Assembly (NCBI RefSeq): GCF_000316115.1 | Contig: NZ_JH993797.1 | Span: 2,218,486-2,282,485 of the forward strand | Source: Leptolyngbya sp. PCC 7375 | GTDB taxonomy: Bacteria; Cyanobacteriota; Cyanobacteriia; Phormidesmidales; Phormidesmidaceae | Direction: 5' to 3' | DNA length: 64,000 nucleotides | Part shown: one piece after another, positions 34,755 through 45,100 of the stretch | Layout: the number at the start of each line of letters is the position of its first letter | Position numbering within the stretch: the stretch's first letter is position 1 | Notes under the pieces: generated by a model | Seen by the model: the letters and a program-made list of their open reading frames with translations, nothing else | What the model was told of the DNA's origin: nothing | Databases searched by the model: none | Position numbers and translations under genes: made by a program

Positions 34755-37700
34755 CTATTGGCAACCAACATCAGCACCGAGTACAGGGGCACCGGTCGAA
34801 TCTTCTGCGGTACAGAGGTTAGCGATATACTCATCCTGCAGTGGCAGCTCCCGATAAAACTCACTTCTGGGTCGACCTAAGGCAACGAAACGACGAGCAA
34901 TGGGAGCAACACTGGTGTACTGGAAACCGACATCGTAACCCCAAATACGGGTGGCGGCACCGTAGAAGCCGTTGTACACATTGTTGCCACCAGTAGAAAT
35001 AGGTGTAGCACCTGGTTCCCAGGAGTCCTGGTCAAATGGGGCCGTTGCCTGGGTACTAAAGTTCAACTGGAAAAAGCCCCCTGAAATAAACAAGTTTTTA
35101 CCGGGCCAATACTCAAGCAGCCGTGGGAAGTTGTGTAACCCACCATAGTTTTGGCCTGATCGCAGCGGCACAATACCTGATACCAACAATGCATTGACGC
35201 GGGTATTGTCAGCCGCTGGAATCAGATTCTCCTGACGGCTAGATTCATCTGAGAACAAGATGTGATTAGCACGACCACCGTTAAACGTAGTGGGGAATTC
35301 GGCATATGCAGAACTTAAGTCTCCTTCAGTCTGAGCTTTAGCTGCAATACCGTTCCGATTAAATCGGATTGGTAGTGAAACGTCGCTATCACCCTGTTCG
35401 TCTGCTAAATCTTCACGCTGCCAGTGGCTTGGCTCCCATTTAGCATCATCGTCCCTCAGAGGCCGATCCGAATTTAAATATGAGGATTGAGCACTATTAG
35501 CCCCTATGGTCGTTGTACTACCGTCAGTTTCATAAATATAGGCATCTTCAACGTAACCATCGCGGAACTCACTGGAGAGAATACTGACTGCATCGGCAAA
35601 AATTTCGGCAGGTCTCCATAGGTCTTGACCGCCCTGAGCAAAGTCCTGGTCCAGGGTGGTACGGCTATAGAAATCGTTAAAGGGGTTGCCTGCTCCGGTG
35701 GCAAAGTCTGTGCCTAGCTGTTCTTCAAATTCTTCGAGAATATTGCCAGAAGTATCTTGGTGGAGGTTGAAATCACCATAGATATAAGCTGGATTATCGG
35801 TAACAAAGGTAACCCCTGCGGCCTTGTCGTCGCTTGAACGATGAATAATCGAACCATTAATTAACCGGAAACCGTAGGGGCGTCGATCAGGATCGGCATA
35901 CATATCAACCGGCTTTGGGCTAATTAAGTTGTCTGCCAACGGTGGATCGTAGGTTCCTTGTTGATTTGGACCATTTGGCACAATATCCATTGGACAGTTT
36001 TGTCCGTTATCCTGCAAATTGGCAAAATCTTTACAGGTAGCCCAATCTGCCTGGCGAGGGCGAACGATATTGTCTTCTCGCACGGCGTCTTCCCTGGCGG
36101 CATAGAAAATACCATCGTCTTCTGGAATCCAGGCAATCTGATCGGTGCCAACGGTAAAGTATGAACGAGCATCTGCAGTAATATCCGTCAATTTATCGAT
36201 ATCTAAGTCAAGCACGCGAATATTTAACAACTCACGTCCATCCATCATGGCTTTATCTAGAAAAGCAAGTTCTGTGATGGTACCGTCTGCATCAATTGCA
36301 TTTGTCTGGAGGTCATCACGGGTGCTGAGGCCAGTACCCGCACTGATTGGCTGTCTGAAATTGGCAAGACTGGTTCTGGGCACCAGTGCAATAGTATCCG
36401 GCCCAACTGTTGTAAAAATTGTGCTGTCATCATCATTCACACCACCAATAATTTCATCGTCAGCCGCATTTGCAAGGCTCCCTGTGGTGCCTTTCTCATC
36501 AACCTCGACAACAAAGGGGGACACGGTACCTCCTTCATTCAAAAGTTCTTCGGCTGTTGTGGTTACGGCAGTAGGATAGAAATTATCCCTGTAGGGTTGA
36601 CGATAAGTTGGGTTATCTAAGTCAAGATAATCGTGGTCCGTGACTGGGAAAAGATAATGCAAGATTGGATACTTTGGCCCTTCGGAAATGGAACAAAAGG
36701 CCATCGTTAAACCAAGTTGAGCGTTTTCAGAGTTACCACCAGTGGTTGCAAAGCCAGTTGGGTCACAACCGACACCAAAGATTTCACCAGCAAAAGTGCC
36801 GCCAGACCCTTGATAGGTATAGGTGCCTGTAGCTGGGTTATAATGCGCTGTCCCTGAAGCAATACCACGGGATGTTCCCGCAGGAATAAAGCCCATTGTG
36901 CGGTCTCGTAAAACCTGTTGTAGTCTACCAATTACTTCAGCTCGGGCTATGGCTGTATCAAGGTTTGCACCCAGAGCACCATCATTTTCAAGGGCGTTGA
37001 GCCATGCTTCTTTTGTAAATTGAGTGTAATAGCTTGGGTCATAGGGACTAGGTGGACAACCTGTACTGCCTAAGGAAGTTGTACAAAGGTTAGTTGTTGT
37101 GTCTTCACCAATCTCACCATTGGAAACATTTCCATCCATTAGTTTGGCCAGCTGCACCCCAAGAGCATTTAAACCAGCACTTCCATTGGCTGGAATGTTA
37201 TCAAACTCAAGCTGTAAACTATTTAAGTTATACGCCAACATACCTAGCGTACAAGCTGCAGAATGAAGGGTGGACTGATCTGCTGGGCTCAACCCATCGT
37301 ATTGGGCATCAGTGTTGACCGTGTAGTCGTCAAAAATACGTCGGAGTACAGAGAAGTCTCCCCACATGGATAGATAGGGATAGGGATGAACAAACTCGTC
37401 AGCCGCACCTGCTTCTCCTTGAACTGGTGGAAACGATGGCGCACCACCCTGCGGGTCCCCGGCAAAATACGCTAGATTACGTAGCGCCTTACCCATGGGT
37501 TTGTCATCGGCAAATTCATCGGTGATGTCGCCGTTACCATTACTATCAAAACCACTAAAATTAAACTCCCAGCCATTAGTTCCTGTTCCTGTTAGGAAAT
37601 CAATTTTCCAATCATCTGTTTCTGGGTATTTGGTAAAGGTACGGCTATTTATTAAAGTATCCAAAGTACCTGGATGCACCGTAGAGGCTGAACAAATATA

Positions 37701-39581
37701 GGGTAAGTCTCCATTGTCTTCGGTGTAGTGGTAAACCACCATGCCTTGAACAGCCGCTAAGTTATCCCTCAGGGACTTTTGCTGCTTAGCCTGGGCAGGT
37801 TGCTTTTCTATGTCGCCTCCACTACGAGTTAGATTCTGAACTGTTGTGGGTGGATAAAGCGGATCGTCAGCTTCCCATCCAAACTGATTACCTAACTCTA
37901 ACCGTTGACCAACAACAACACGCAAACCCTGAGAAATAGAGCGTCGTTCCCAATACCCATCTAGACCATACTCTTGCTCAGCTGCATTATCACTAGCTAA
38001 CACTGAGTTGTCATTAATTTCATCACCAATTTGGTGAGGTGTAGAGAGATATACACCATTAGCTTGACTCAAGCTATTTTCAGAGTCGTAACGGGGCTTT
38101 GGCCCATAGCGATTGTCTGCCCGAAACCCATCATCTACAAATGGACGAGCTGCATCGGGAAATACGCGTACCCGACTGCTATCACTCAAAAGTTGAACTT
38201 GATCATTGGGCTCTAAAGGATTTGGTTCTAACGCATCTTTGGCAGTCTCAGGATCCCACGTTGTCTCATCCAAGTTAACAGTGATGTCTTCTGTAAGAAT
38301 CAAAACTGGGTCTACAGAAACATCTGTGACATCAGTTCCACCATTTTCATCAACTGAATCGGTATTATTTTGCAGGTCATTTTTGCCAGGGTTAGTGGGG
38401 GTAGCATTATTCTCTTTGTGAAATTCTGTATTTCCCCCAAAATCGTTATCCCTTGACGCACCTGAAATCAAATGTCCCTGGAAAAACTGATCATCAGTGC
38501 CATCGCCATCGGTATCGTAGCCACTCACACTGAGGGTGATTTCCGATGCATCGGTACTGAAAACACAGGACTCTGGAGAACTGACTAGATACGCCTCTAG
38601 ATTCTCAAATGCAATGATGTTTGACTCTGAGTGCATGGCTCCATTCCAGCGGAAATCTCCACCTGGGAATATTTCCATGTCGTAACGGAACCAGGCACCA
38701 TATACATTCCCCTTCGGAATAGTGCGTACTTGCTGATATTCTGCGGAGCTAACCGTTCGATTAAGCGTTTTGGGGTTAGCAATGTTTAGAATGTCAATTT
38801 GAAAGACTTTTTGTAGACTGCCGCCAGCATCTTGCCAGCCATCACCGGCCAGGGTACTTACAGGGCAACCATCAATCGACTTTTGCGTATTGATAGGACC
38901 GTTGCGCGTAACCAGGTTATCTGCTTTTTCGTCTACCTGATTAGAGGTTAGGGTCAGTTCATTACCATCTGAGTCTTGAATAATGTCACCATCTGTATCT
39001 CTTGCTTCGTGAGAGGTGAGGAGTGAGTAAACAATGGTATTGCCATCACGGGACTCAAAGCTCCACGCAGGGTCGGGATTCCCATCGTTGTTGATGTCTA
39101 ACTGGGTTTCATCTGGTAACGTATATGGATCGTCATTGGCTTGATTAGCGGCCCCCCAGGTTTGGCCGTAACCTCCATCTGCCAATGGCCTTGAATACTT
39201 TAAAAGTGAATTGATTAAGTCACTGCTAGAGGGCGGTCTCTTATTAATGACTTCTGGATCTTTTGTAAATAAGTACTCAATTTTAGCCTTAGCCCTGTCA
39301 ACGGCGGGCGCAGCAAAGTTGTCAATCTGTTGTTGCTCACGATATGCGATTGTCTGAGCAGCCCGATTGAATGAGCGGAAACTTAATCCTCCAACAGTCA
39401 GTGTGAGCACTAAAAGAAGCATTACCGTTGTTGGTAATACAAAGCCAGCTTGTCGAGTGCGACTGAAGCGAGCACCCATAAAAGCCAACCTTAGAACCCA
39501 AGCCATAAACCGCTTAGGTAATCGACCAATATAATGATTTAGTGAATTACGATTAAGGACAGGAACCCGAAAGCGTTTCAT
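34755..39581 (-). CDS. hpsA: Giant HpsA, block 2
   Basis: A 1608-residue secreted or surface protein. After about 45 charged residues there is a prepilin-like sequence (QAG/FVLPTTVMLLLVLTLTV), which lacks Glu5, as do GspK and PilX. The extracellular part holds many acidic D-x-D-G-N/D loops (for example DINNDGNPDP and DTDGDGTDDQF) that look like calcium sites, and conserved cysteine pairs. HpsA is the hallmark of the hormogonium polysaccharide locus. Compared with its paralogue it carries an extra glycine-rich stretch near residues 915-970. First gene of block 2. Confidence 0.88.
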   Translation of the reverse strand: MKRFRVPVLNRNSLNHYIGRLPKRFMAWVLRLAFMGARFSRTRQAGFVLPTTVMLLLVLTLTVGGLSFRSFNRAAQTIAYREQQQIDNFAAPAVDRAKAKIEYLFTKDPEVINKRPPSSSDLINSLLKYSRPLADGGYGQTWGAANQANDDPYTLPDETQLDINNDGNPDPAWSFESRDGNTIVYSLLTSHEARDTDGDIIQDSDGNELTLTSNQVDEKADNLVTRNGPINTQKSIDGCPVSTLAGDGWQDAGGSLQKVFQIDILNIANPKTLNRTVSSAEYQQVRTIPKGNVYGAWFRYDMEIFPGGDFRWNGAMHSESNIIAFENLEAYLVSSPESCVFSTDASEITLSVSGYDTDGDGTDDQFFQGHLISGASRDNDFGGNTEFHKENNATPTNPGKNDLQNNTDSVDENGGTDVTDVSVDPVLILTEDITVNLDETTWDPETAKDALEPNPLEPNDQVQLLSDSSRVRVFPDAARPFVDDGFRADNRYGPKPRYDSENSLSQANGVYLSTPHQIGDEINDNSVLASDNAAEQEYGLDGYWERRSISQGLRVVVGQRLELGNQFGWEADDPLYPPTTVQNLTRSGGDIEKQPAQAKQQKSLRDNLAAVQGMVVYHYTEDNGDLPYICSASTVHPGTLDTLINSRTFTKYPETDDWKIDFLTGTGTNGWEFNFSGFDSNGNGDITDEFADDKPMGKALRNLAYFAGDPQGGAPSFPPVQGEAGAADEFVHPYPYLSMWGDFSVLRRIFDDYTVNTDAQYDGLSPADQSTLHSAACTLGMLAYNLNSLQLEFDNIPANGSAGLNALGVQLAKLMDGNVSNGEIGEDTTTNLCTTSLGSTGCPPSPYDPSYYTQFTKEAWLNALENDGALGANLDTAIARAEVIGRLQQVLRDRTMGFIPAGTSRGIASGTAHYNPATGTYTYQGSGGTFAGEIFGVGCDPTGFATTGGNSENAQLGLTMAFCSISEGPKYPILHYLFPVTDHDYLDLDNPTYRQPYRDNFYPTAVTTTAEELLNEGGTVSPFVVEVDEKGTTGSLANAADDEIIGGVNDDDSTIFTTVGPDTIALVPRTSLANFRQPISAGTGLSTRDDLQTNAIDADGTITELAFLDKAMMDGRELLNIRVLDLDIDKLTDITADARSYFTVGTDQIAWIPEDDGIFYAAREDAVREDNIVRPRQADWATCKDFANLQDNGQNCPMDIVPNGPNQQGTYDPPLADNLISPKPVDMYADPDRRPYGFRLINGSIIHRSSDDKAAGVTFVTDNPAYIYGDFNLHQDTSGNILEEFEEQLGTDFATGAGNPFNDFYSRTTLDQDFAQGGQDLWRPAEIFADAVSILSSEFRDGYVEDAYIYETDGSTTTIGANSAQSSYLNSDRPLRDDDAKWEPSHWQREDLADEQGDSDVSLPIRFNRNGIAAKAQTEGDLSSAYAEFPTTFNGGRANHILFSDESSRQENLIPAADNTRVNALLVSGIVPLRSGQNYGGLHNFPRLLEYWPGKNLFISGGFFQLNFSTQATAPFDQDSWEPGATPISTGGNNVYNGFYGAATRIWGYDVGFQYTSVAPIARRFVALGRPRSEFYRELPLQDEYIANLCTAEDSTGAPVLGADVGCQ

Positions 39582-39636
39582 ATGTATCCTTCTATGAGGC
39601 AGGATACTTTAGACTAACGACCTTGAGTTCAAAGAT

Positions 39637-39742
39637 GGTTCCCAGGATACACTGATCTGTTTAGACAACTACAACATTTCAGGGCTAAGGGTTCCCAGGA
39701 TATACTGAGCTGCTTAGGCAGTTGTAGTATTTTATGGCTGAC
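39637..39742. repeat. 53-bp imperfect tandem repeat upstream of hpsA block 2
   Basis: Two units begin GGTTCCCAGGATA at 39637 and 39690, each containing CTGAKCTGYTTAGRCA-type text and a pyrimidine/purine-rich tail. A shorter, less clear third match (CAGGATACTTTAGAC) lies next to the hpsA start. It occupies the 210-bp spacer between the two blocks, where a second promoter would be expected. Confidence 0.75.
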
Positions 39743-39791
39743 AGGGTATATTAAACAAATTTACCTACTTTTTACAGCCATTATTCTGTTT

Positions 39792-40313
39792 CTATTCATA
39801 AAGAGCGGCATCACACTCATCACCTTCTGCTTGAACAGTCCCACCTAATAATGTTGGTACTATGATGCATCTTGGATTATTGCTGAACTCAGACGTTACA
39901 GAAACAATATACGGCGCACCCTCTGCTTCACCACGGTAGTTAAATACAAACTCTTGGTCGCTAGTTGTTAGTTGTATGCTGTCGTTTTGTTCTCCACCGA
40001 CAGAACGATCTCTACCCGTTGTTACACCAACTGTAGAATTGACTTGCACTGTTGGAGCACCAGGTATACCAGTATCTTCTGCAAATCTGATAACTCTTGT
40101 TGAGTTTCTCTGCTGTGCTTCGGTTTGGGCATTTTGAATGATTTGGGCCAAATCACTACGGGCACGACTAACTCGTTGACGATTCATATAACCCAGCCAT
40201 CCCGGTGCAGCAATGGCTGCTAAAATGCCGACCATGATGATCACTACAAACAGCTCAATTAAAGTAAAACCAGCTGTTGTGTTAACAGAATTAGGTAATC
40301 TAAATCGCTTCAT
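39792..40313 (-). CDS. GspH-like pseudopilin, block 1
   Basis: A 173-residue prepilin with cleavage TAG/FTLIE, helix LFVVIIMVGILAAIAAP and the same body and C-terminal cysteine pattern (PRCIIVPTLLGG, then DECDAALYE) as the pilin at 32418-32951. It is the last gene of the first duplicated block, 21 bp after hpsC. It is four residues shorter than its paralogue. Confidence 0.87.
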   Translation of the reverse strand: MKRFRLPNSVNTTAGFTLIELFVVIIMVGILAAIAAPGWLGYMNRQRVSRARSDLAQIIQNAQTEAQQRNSTRVIRFAEDTGIPGAPTVQVNSTVGVTTGRDRSVGGEQNDSIQLTTSDQEFVFNYRGEAEGAPYIVSVTSEFSNNPRCIIVPTLLGGTVQAEGDECDAALYE

Positions 40314-40334
40314 GATGAGTGTTTTGGTTGCTAT

Positions 40335-41381
40335 TTATCCGTCTTTGTCAATGACACCACGCAGCTTTACTTGGGTTTGCAGTGCAGGGCGAATGCTGTT
40401 GTCACTTGCAGGTCCTAGAAAGCGACTTGCCGACCTGGTATCACCTCTGAGAAAAAGATAAACATCCTGAGTTGCTCTGAAATTTTCACCTGCTGGCTCA
40501 GGTGCTCGTACGCAGGCAAAAAATCCTGTTTGCTCAGTTGCATCTGTGGGAGTAAGCACATAATTGTACTCATCGGCTGTAATATCTGTCTCTCCAGTCA
40601 AAGGACTGTTAAAGTTTGAGATTAAAGTTCGACAGTCAATAGCACCAGCGCCATCTATATTAGCTTCTTCTACAAAATCTACCAGTACTGCACTTTCACC
40701 CCCAGCGATCGCAGTCGTTACTATATCGGTCCATTCTTCAAAAATAGTTTCTCCATTATTCTCATCAATGGGTTCCACATGGTTACGATCTACTCGATTC
40801 AGGGTACCTGGAGCATATTGTGGAAGTTCATAACGTCTGAGAACACTTTCACCTTGCCAGGGATAATTCGCTGCGCCATCATCTCTATGTTTTTGATAGT
40901 AAACAATCAGTGAATAACTAGCTCGACGTGTTTTCGCAACTCGACAGATTTCAATCTCCTCATTACTGCCTGTGCAAGTATCGGGCAAGACAGTATCGTC
41001 GATGGGGACCGTGCGCCAGAAGGCAAGCAAAGGAACAGCATCACCGCTACCAGCCACACCAGGCCCCACACTTAAATCAGCATCGACAATATCGTTAACA
41101 ATATCAGGCAGACTGCTGCTATCGTAAACATAAACAGCTTCCTTTAAGTCGTCAGCGATGTAGTCCATCGCCCGCTGCATATCTCGCTGGACCCGTTCTA
41201 AGGCAATTTCTCGGCGGTCTATCTGTAATAGTTCAACCACTAGAAATAACAAACCAGACACAATGACGCCAGCAATGGCGATTGAAATTAGCACTTCTGT
41301 TAATGTGAAACCAGAAGCCTTATGTTGTCGACGCTGCAATAGCCATCGATACAACCAAGTTTTAGAACGATAATCAGCCAT
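40335..41381 (-). CDS. hpsC: Pseudopilin HpsC, block 1 (GspJ-like)
   Basis: About 348 residues from ATG 41381 (MADYRSKTW). Cleavage site ASG/FTLTE, helix VLISIAIAGVIVSGLLFLVV, then the same ELLQIDRREIALERVQRDMQ as in the block-2 copy. The two copies agree closely at the N-terminus and in ADDLKEAVYVYD-like segments and diverge in the middle. Mature position 5 is still glutamate. It follows hpsB by about 25 bp. Confidence 0.85.
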   Translation of the reverse strand: MADYRSKTWLYRWLLQRRQHKASGFTLTEVLISIAIAGVIVSGLLFLVVELLQIDRREIALERVQRDMQRAMDYIADDLKEAVYVYDSSSLPDIVNDIVDADLSVGPGVAGSGDAVPLLAFWRTVPIDDTVLPDTCTGSNEEIEICRVAKTRRASYSLIVYYQKHRDDGAANYPWQGESVLRRYELPQYAPGTLNRVDRNHVEPIDENNGETIFEEWTDIVTTAIAGGESAVLVDFVEEANIDGAGAIDCRTLISNFNSPLTGETDITADEYNYVLTPTDATEQTGFFACVRAPEPAGENFRATQDVYLFLRGDTRSASRFLGPASDNSIRPALQTQVKLRGVIDKDG

Positions 41382-41405
41382 GGATGCTCTCAAGGGATGA
41401 TGCAG

Positions 41406-42125
41406 TTAACAATCAGATGGTACTGAAGCAGTATTATCAATAAATTCGTAGTAATCACAAAGTGATGCTTCACCATCACTTCTGATGATGCTTGTATAGA
41501 TATTGGCAAGGGGACGACTCCCTGCTTGCCCTTCACTGTTGCTTACGGAAAGGCGAGCCTGTTCTACCCCTAAAGTAGCGCCAGGTGCTAAAGCATTAGC
41601 TCTATAAACCCTAACCCCCAGGTCGAAGGCAACTGGTCGACCGCTTCTTTCAACCCCTGCAGTTTTAAAGATTTGAACGGCATAATCATTGTTGCCATCG
41701 TTATCAAAGTCAATGCCCCGAGCACGCTCAGAGGTAGTGGAGTAATCATCCCCAATTCTGACAGGCGGTGGCATTCTGTATACAGGAGGATCTGAGCCTG
41801 GTACTTGTGCTTCAAAATCAGCTGTACTAACAACACCAGCTGGCGTTGGCGCAATGTTTAGGGTGTAATCACCGCCTCGCTCAACAATTACCTTGATGCG
41901 ATCTACTTCTGCTTGAGCTATTTGAAAGGCCTGCTCTGTTCGCTGACTCTGAACTCTGGCTCCGACTGCCAGAATTACCATTGGCGTCATGACAGTAGTG
42001 GTAATGGCGATAATCACAATTGCTACCAACCCCTCAATCAGCGTCAGCCCGCTGTCATTGGTCTGAGTAGATGGTTGTGACATTGTCCTAACCATCTTTT
42101 TGAGTTGCCTACTTTTCATAAACAT
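41406..42125 (-). CDS. hpsB: Pseudopilin HpsB, block 1 (GspI-like)
   Basis: About 239 residues from ATG 42125 (MFMKSRQLKKM), the position that aligns with the block-2 copy. A longer frame from 42149 overlaps hpsA. Cleavage DSG/LTLIE and helix GLVAIVIIAITTTVMTPMVI. The body has the FDNDGNNDY acidic loop seen in its paralogue, and the C-terminus ends in a conserved cysteine (VPSDC), paired perhaps with that in SLCDYYEF. Confidence 0.86.
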   Translation of the reverse strand: MFMKSRQLKKMVRTMSQPSTQTNDSGLTLIEGLVAIVIIAITTTVMTPMVILAVGARVQSQRTEQAFQIAQAEVDRIKVIVERGGDYTLNIAPTPAGVVSTADFEAQVPGSDPPVYRMPPPVRIGDDYSTTSERARGIDFDNDGNNDYAVQIFKTAGVERSGRPVAFDLGVRVYRANALAPGATLGVEQARLSVSNSEGQAGSRPLANIYTSIIRSDGEASLCDYYEFIDNTASVPSDC

Positions 42126-42139
42126 TTTTCGCTTACTCC

Positions 42140-45100
42140 CTATTGGCAACCAACATCAGCACCGAGTTCGAGATTACCCGCATTATTCCTTGCTGTACAA
42201 AGGTTAGCGATGTACTCATCATTGAGCGGTAGCTCTCGATAAAATTCACTTCTGGGGCGACCAAATGTAATAAATCGACGGGCAATGGGGGCAACACTGG
42301 TGTATTGGAAGGCGACATCATATCCCCAAATACGGGTGGCGGCACCGTAAAAGCCATTGTCCACCTGAGCAACATTAGGATTTGTCCCTGGTTCCCAGGC
42401 ATCTTGGTCAAATGGCGCTGTTGCCTGGGTACTAAAGTTCAACTGGAAAAAGCCCCCTGAAATAAACAAGTTTTTACCGGGCCAATATTCAAGCAGTCGT
42501 GGGAAGTTGTGTAACCCACCATAATTTTGGCCTGACCGCAGAGGCACAATACCTGACACCAGTAGTGCATTCACTCGGGTATTGTCTGCAGCCGTTATTA
42601 GATTGCTCTGACGATTAGGCTTTTCGTTTAACCCGATTTGATTAGCATTAGCACCAGCAAAGCTAGTAGGAAACTCGGTGTACGGAGAAGCTAGATCAGC
42701 TTCATCTTGCGCTTTAAAGACTCTCCCATTGCGGTCAAACCAGATAGGGAGTGTAACATCAGTATCACCTTGTGTAGCTGCTAAATCTTCACGTTGCCAA
42801 TCATCAGCTTGTCTAGGGTTGTTACCATTACGAGGCCGATCTGAATTTAGATATGAGGAGCTAACGGTTGCAGTACCTGCAGCACCGTCAGTCTCGTAAA
42901 TATAGGCATCCTCAACCCAACCATCACGGAACTCGCTAGACAAAATGCCAACGGCATCAGCAAAAATTTCAGAGGGCCTCCAAAGATCTTGACCACCCCG
43001 AGCAAAGTCTGCATCTAGGTTTGTGCGGCCATAAAAATCATTAAAAGGATTACCTACTCCTGTTGCAAAATCTATACCCAGCTTTGTTTGAAACTCTTCC
43101 AGGATATTGCCAGCAGCATCCTGGTGTAAGTTGAAATCGCCATAAATATAGGCCGTATTGTCGGTGACAAAGGTAACACCAGCTGCCTTGTCATCTGCTG
43201 AGCGATAGATAATTGAGCCATTGGTTAATCGAAAACCGTTGGGGCGTCGATCTGGATCGGCGTACATATCAACTGGCTTCGGACTAATGAAGTTGTCGGC
43301 CAATGGTGGGTCAGAGGTCCCTCTCTGACTCGCATCAGCCGGGTTGGCAACAATCATTGGACAGTTTTGCCCGTTATCCACAAGGTTTGTAAAGTCGCTG
43401 CAGGTTGCCCAATCTGCCCGGCGGGGACGAACAATACTATCTTCACGCACGGCATCTTCTCGGGCCGCATAAAAAATACCATCAACCTCAGGGATCCAGG
43501 CTACCTGGTCAGGGCCATCCATGAAGAATGAACTTGCATCAGCAGTAATTTGGGTGAGCTTCTCAATATCTAAGTTGAGTACACGAGTGCTTAAAAGCTC
43601 ACGCCCATCCATCATCGCTTTGTCTAAAAAGGTGAGCTGATGGAGGATGCCATCAACGTTAAAGGTAGTGCCACCGACATTAATGGTGCTTCTTTGTAAC
43701 TCGTCACGAATATCTGCTTCAGGGGTTGCAATATTTCCTGTTGGTTGTTGAAAATCAGCAACGGTATTTGCAGGGGTAAGTGCAAGGTTACTTAAAGCAG
43801 TAGGATCTAATGCATTAGCGGGGTCAATTACTGCATAGACAACTGCACTATTTACTCTTATGTTTCCTGGGGTTACGTCATCAAAGATGTATCTGTCGGC
43901 AGCTAGCCCTTCAGTATTGTATTCATCTGTTTGAGTTGCAGCAACACTGCCAAGAGGACCACCAGGCACACCTGCAACTAATGAACCATCCTGGTTATGA
44001 TCAAGAACTGGAAACAAATAATACAGAGATGGATAAGCTGGATTTTGAGACGATGAACAAAAAGCACCAACCAACTTTGGGCTCGCCGGAAAGTCTGTGG
44101 CACAGTCAGCAGGAGTAGCCCCTGTAGAAAAACCATAGATCCTATCACGTATAACTTGTCGGTACAGAGCTATGAGTTTAGCCTTTTCTAAATCATCGGC
44201 GGAGAGTGCCCCTTCCAATTCATTATTGAGCCATTCCTTTGCTTGCTTCGTGCTTCCTATCGAAGTCGGTGGCAACGCGGCCTCAATTGCAGCAACTACA
44301 GGATCAGCTTGAAGCAGATTATATTCAGCTTTAAGCTTCTCTATGTTGTCAGCCAGCATACCCAGAGTACAAGCTGTGGAATGTAGAGTCGATTTATCAG
44401 CAGGACTCAGTGCGTCATATTCAGCATCTATATCAACTAAGTCGGTTTCACTACCGTCGTCGTAATCATGCTGAAATAGAATCCTGCGCAATATTGAAAA
44501 ATCACCCCACATAGATAAGTAAGGATAGGGATGAACAAAATCATCCTCAGGATCCAGAATAGGACCTACAACATCACCCTGAATCCCTTGAACTGGAGGA
44601 AAAGAAGGTGCTCCTCCCTGGGGATCACCAGCAAAATGCGCTAGATTACGTAGTGCTCTACCTAAGGGTTGATCAGGCATAACAGCAGCGCTAAAAGCAG
44701 CAGAGGTTGCATACCTGCCTTGGAAATCAAACTCCCAACCGTTAGTACCATTACCGGTCAAAAAGTCGATTCGATTAGCCACCGTCTGTGGATAGGTGCC
44801 AAAGGTTCGACTATTTGCGAGGGTTTGTTCAGTCCCTGGATGGACAGTTGAAGCCATACATATATATGGCAGTTCCCCATCATCCTGGGTGTAGTGGTAA
44901 GCAACCATGCCCTGCACAGCTGCTAAATTATCGCGCAATGACTTTTGCTGTTTAGCCTGAGCAGCACCTTTATCGGTTATGGCCTGAACTGTTGTAGGTG
45001 GATAGAGTGGATCATCAGCTTCCCAACCCAATCTGTTACCCAGCTCTAGTCGTTGTCCAACAATAACTCGTAAACCCTGGGCTACTGAGCGCCGTTCCCA

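Noticed and set aside
36145..36579. 144-codon antisense frame inside hpsA block 2 (and a 161-codon one at 45330-45815 in block 1)
   Set aside because: Serine-rich shadows of the highly constrained hpsA reading; the sense frame is a clear, long protein with conserved N-terminus and cysteines.
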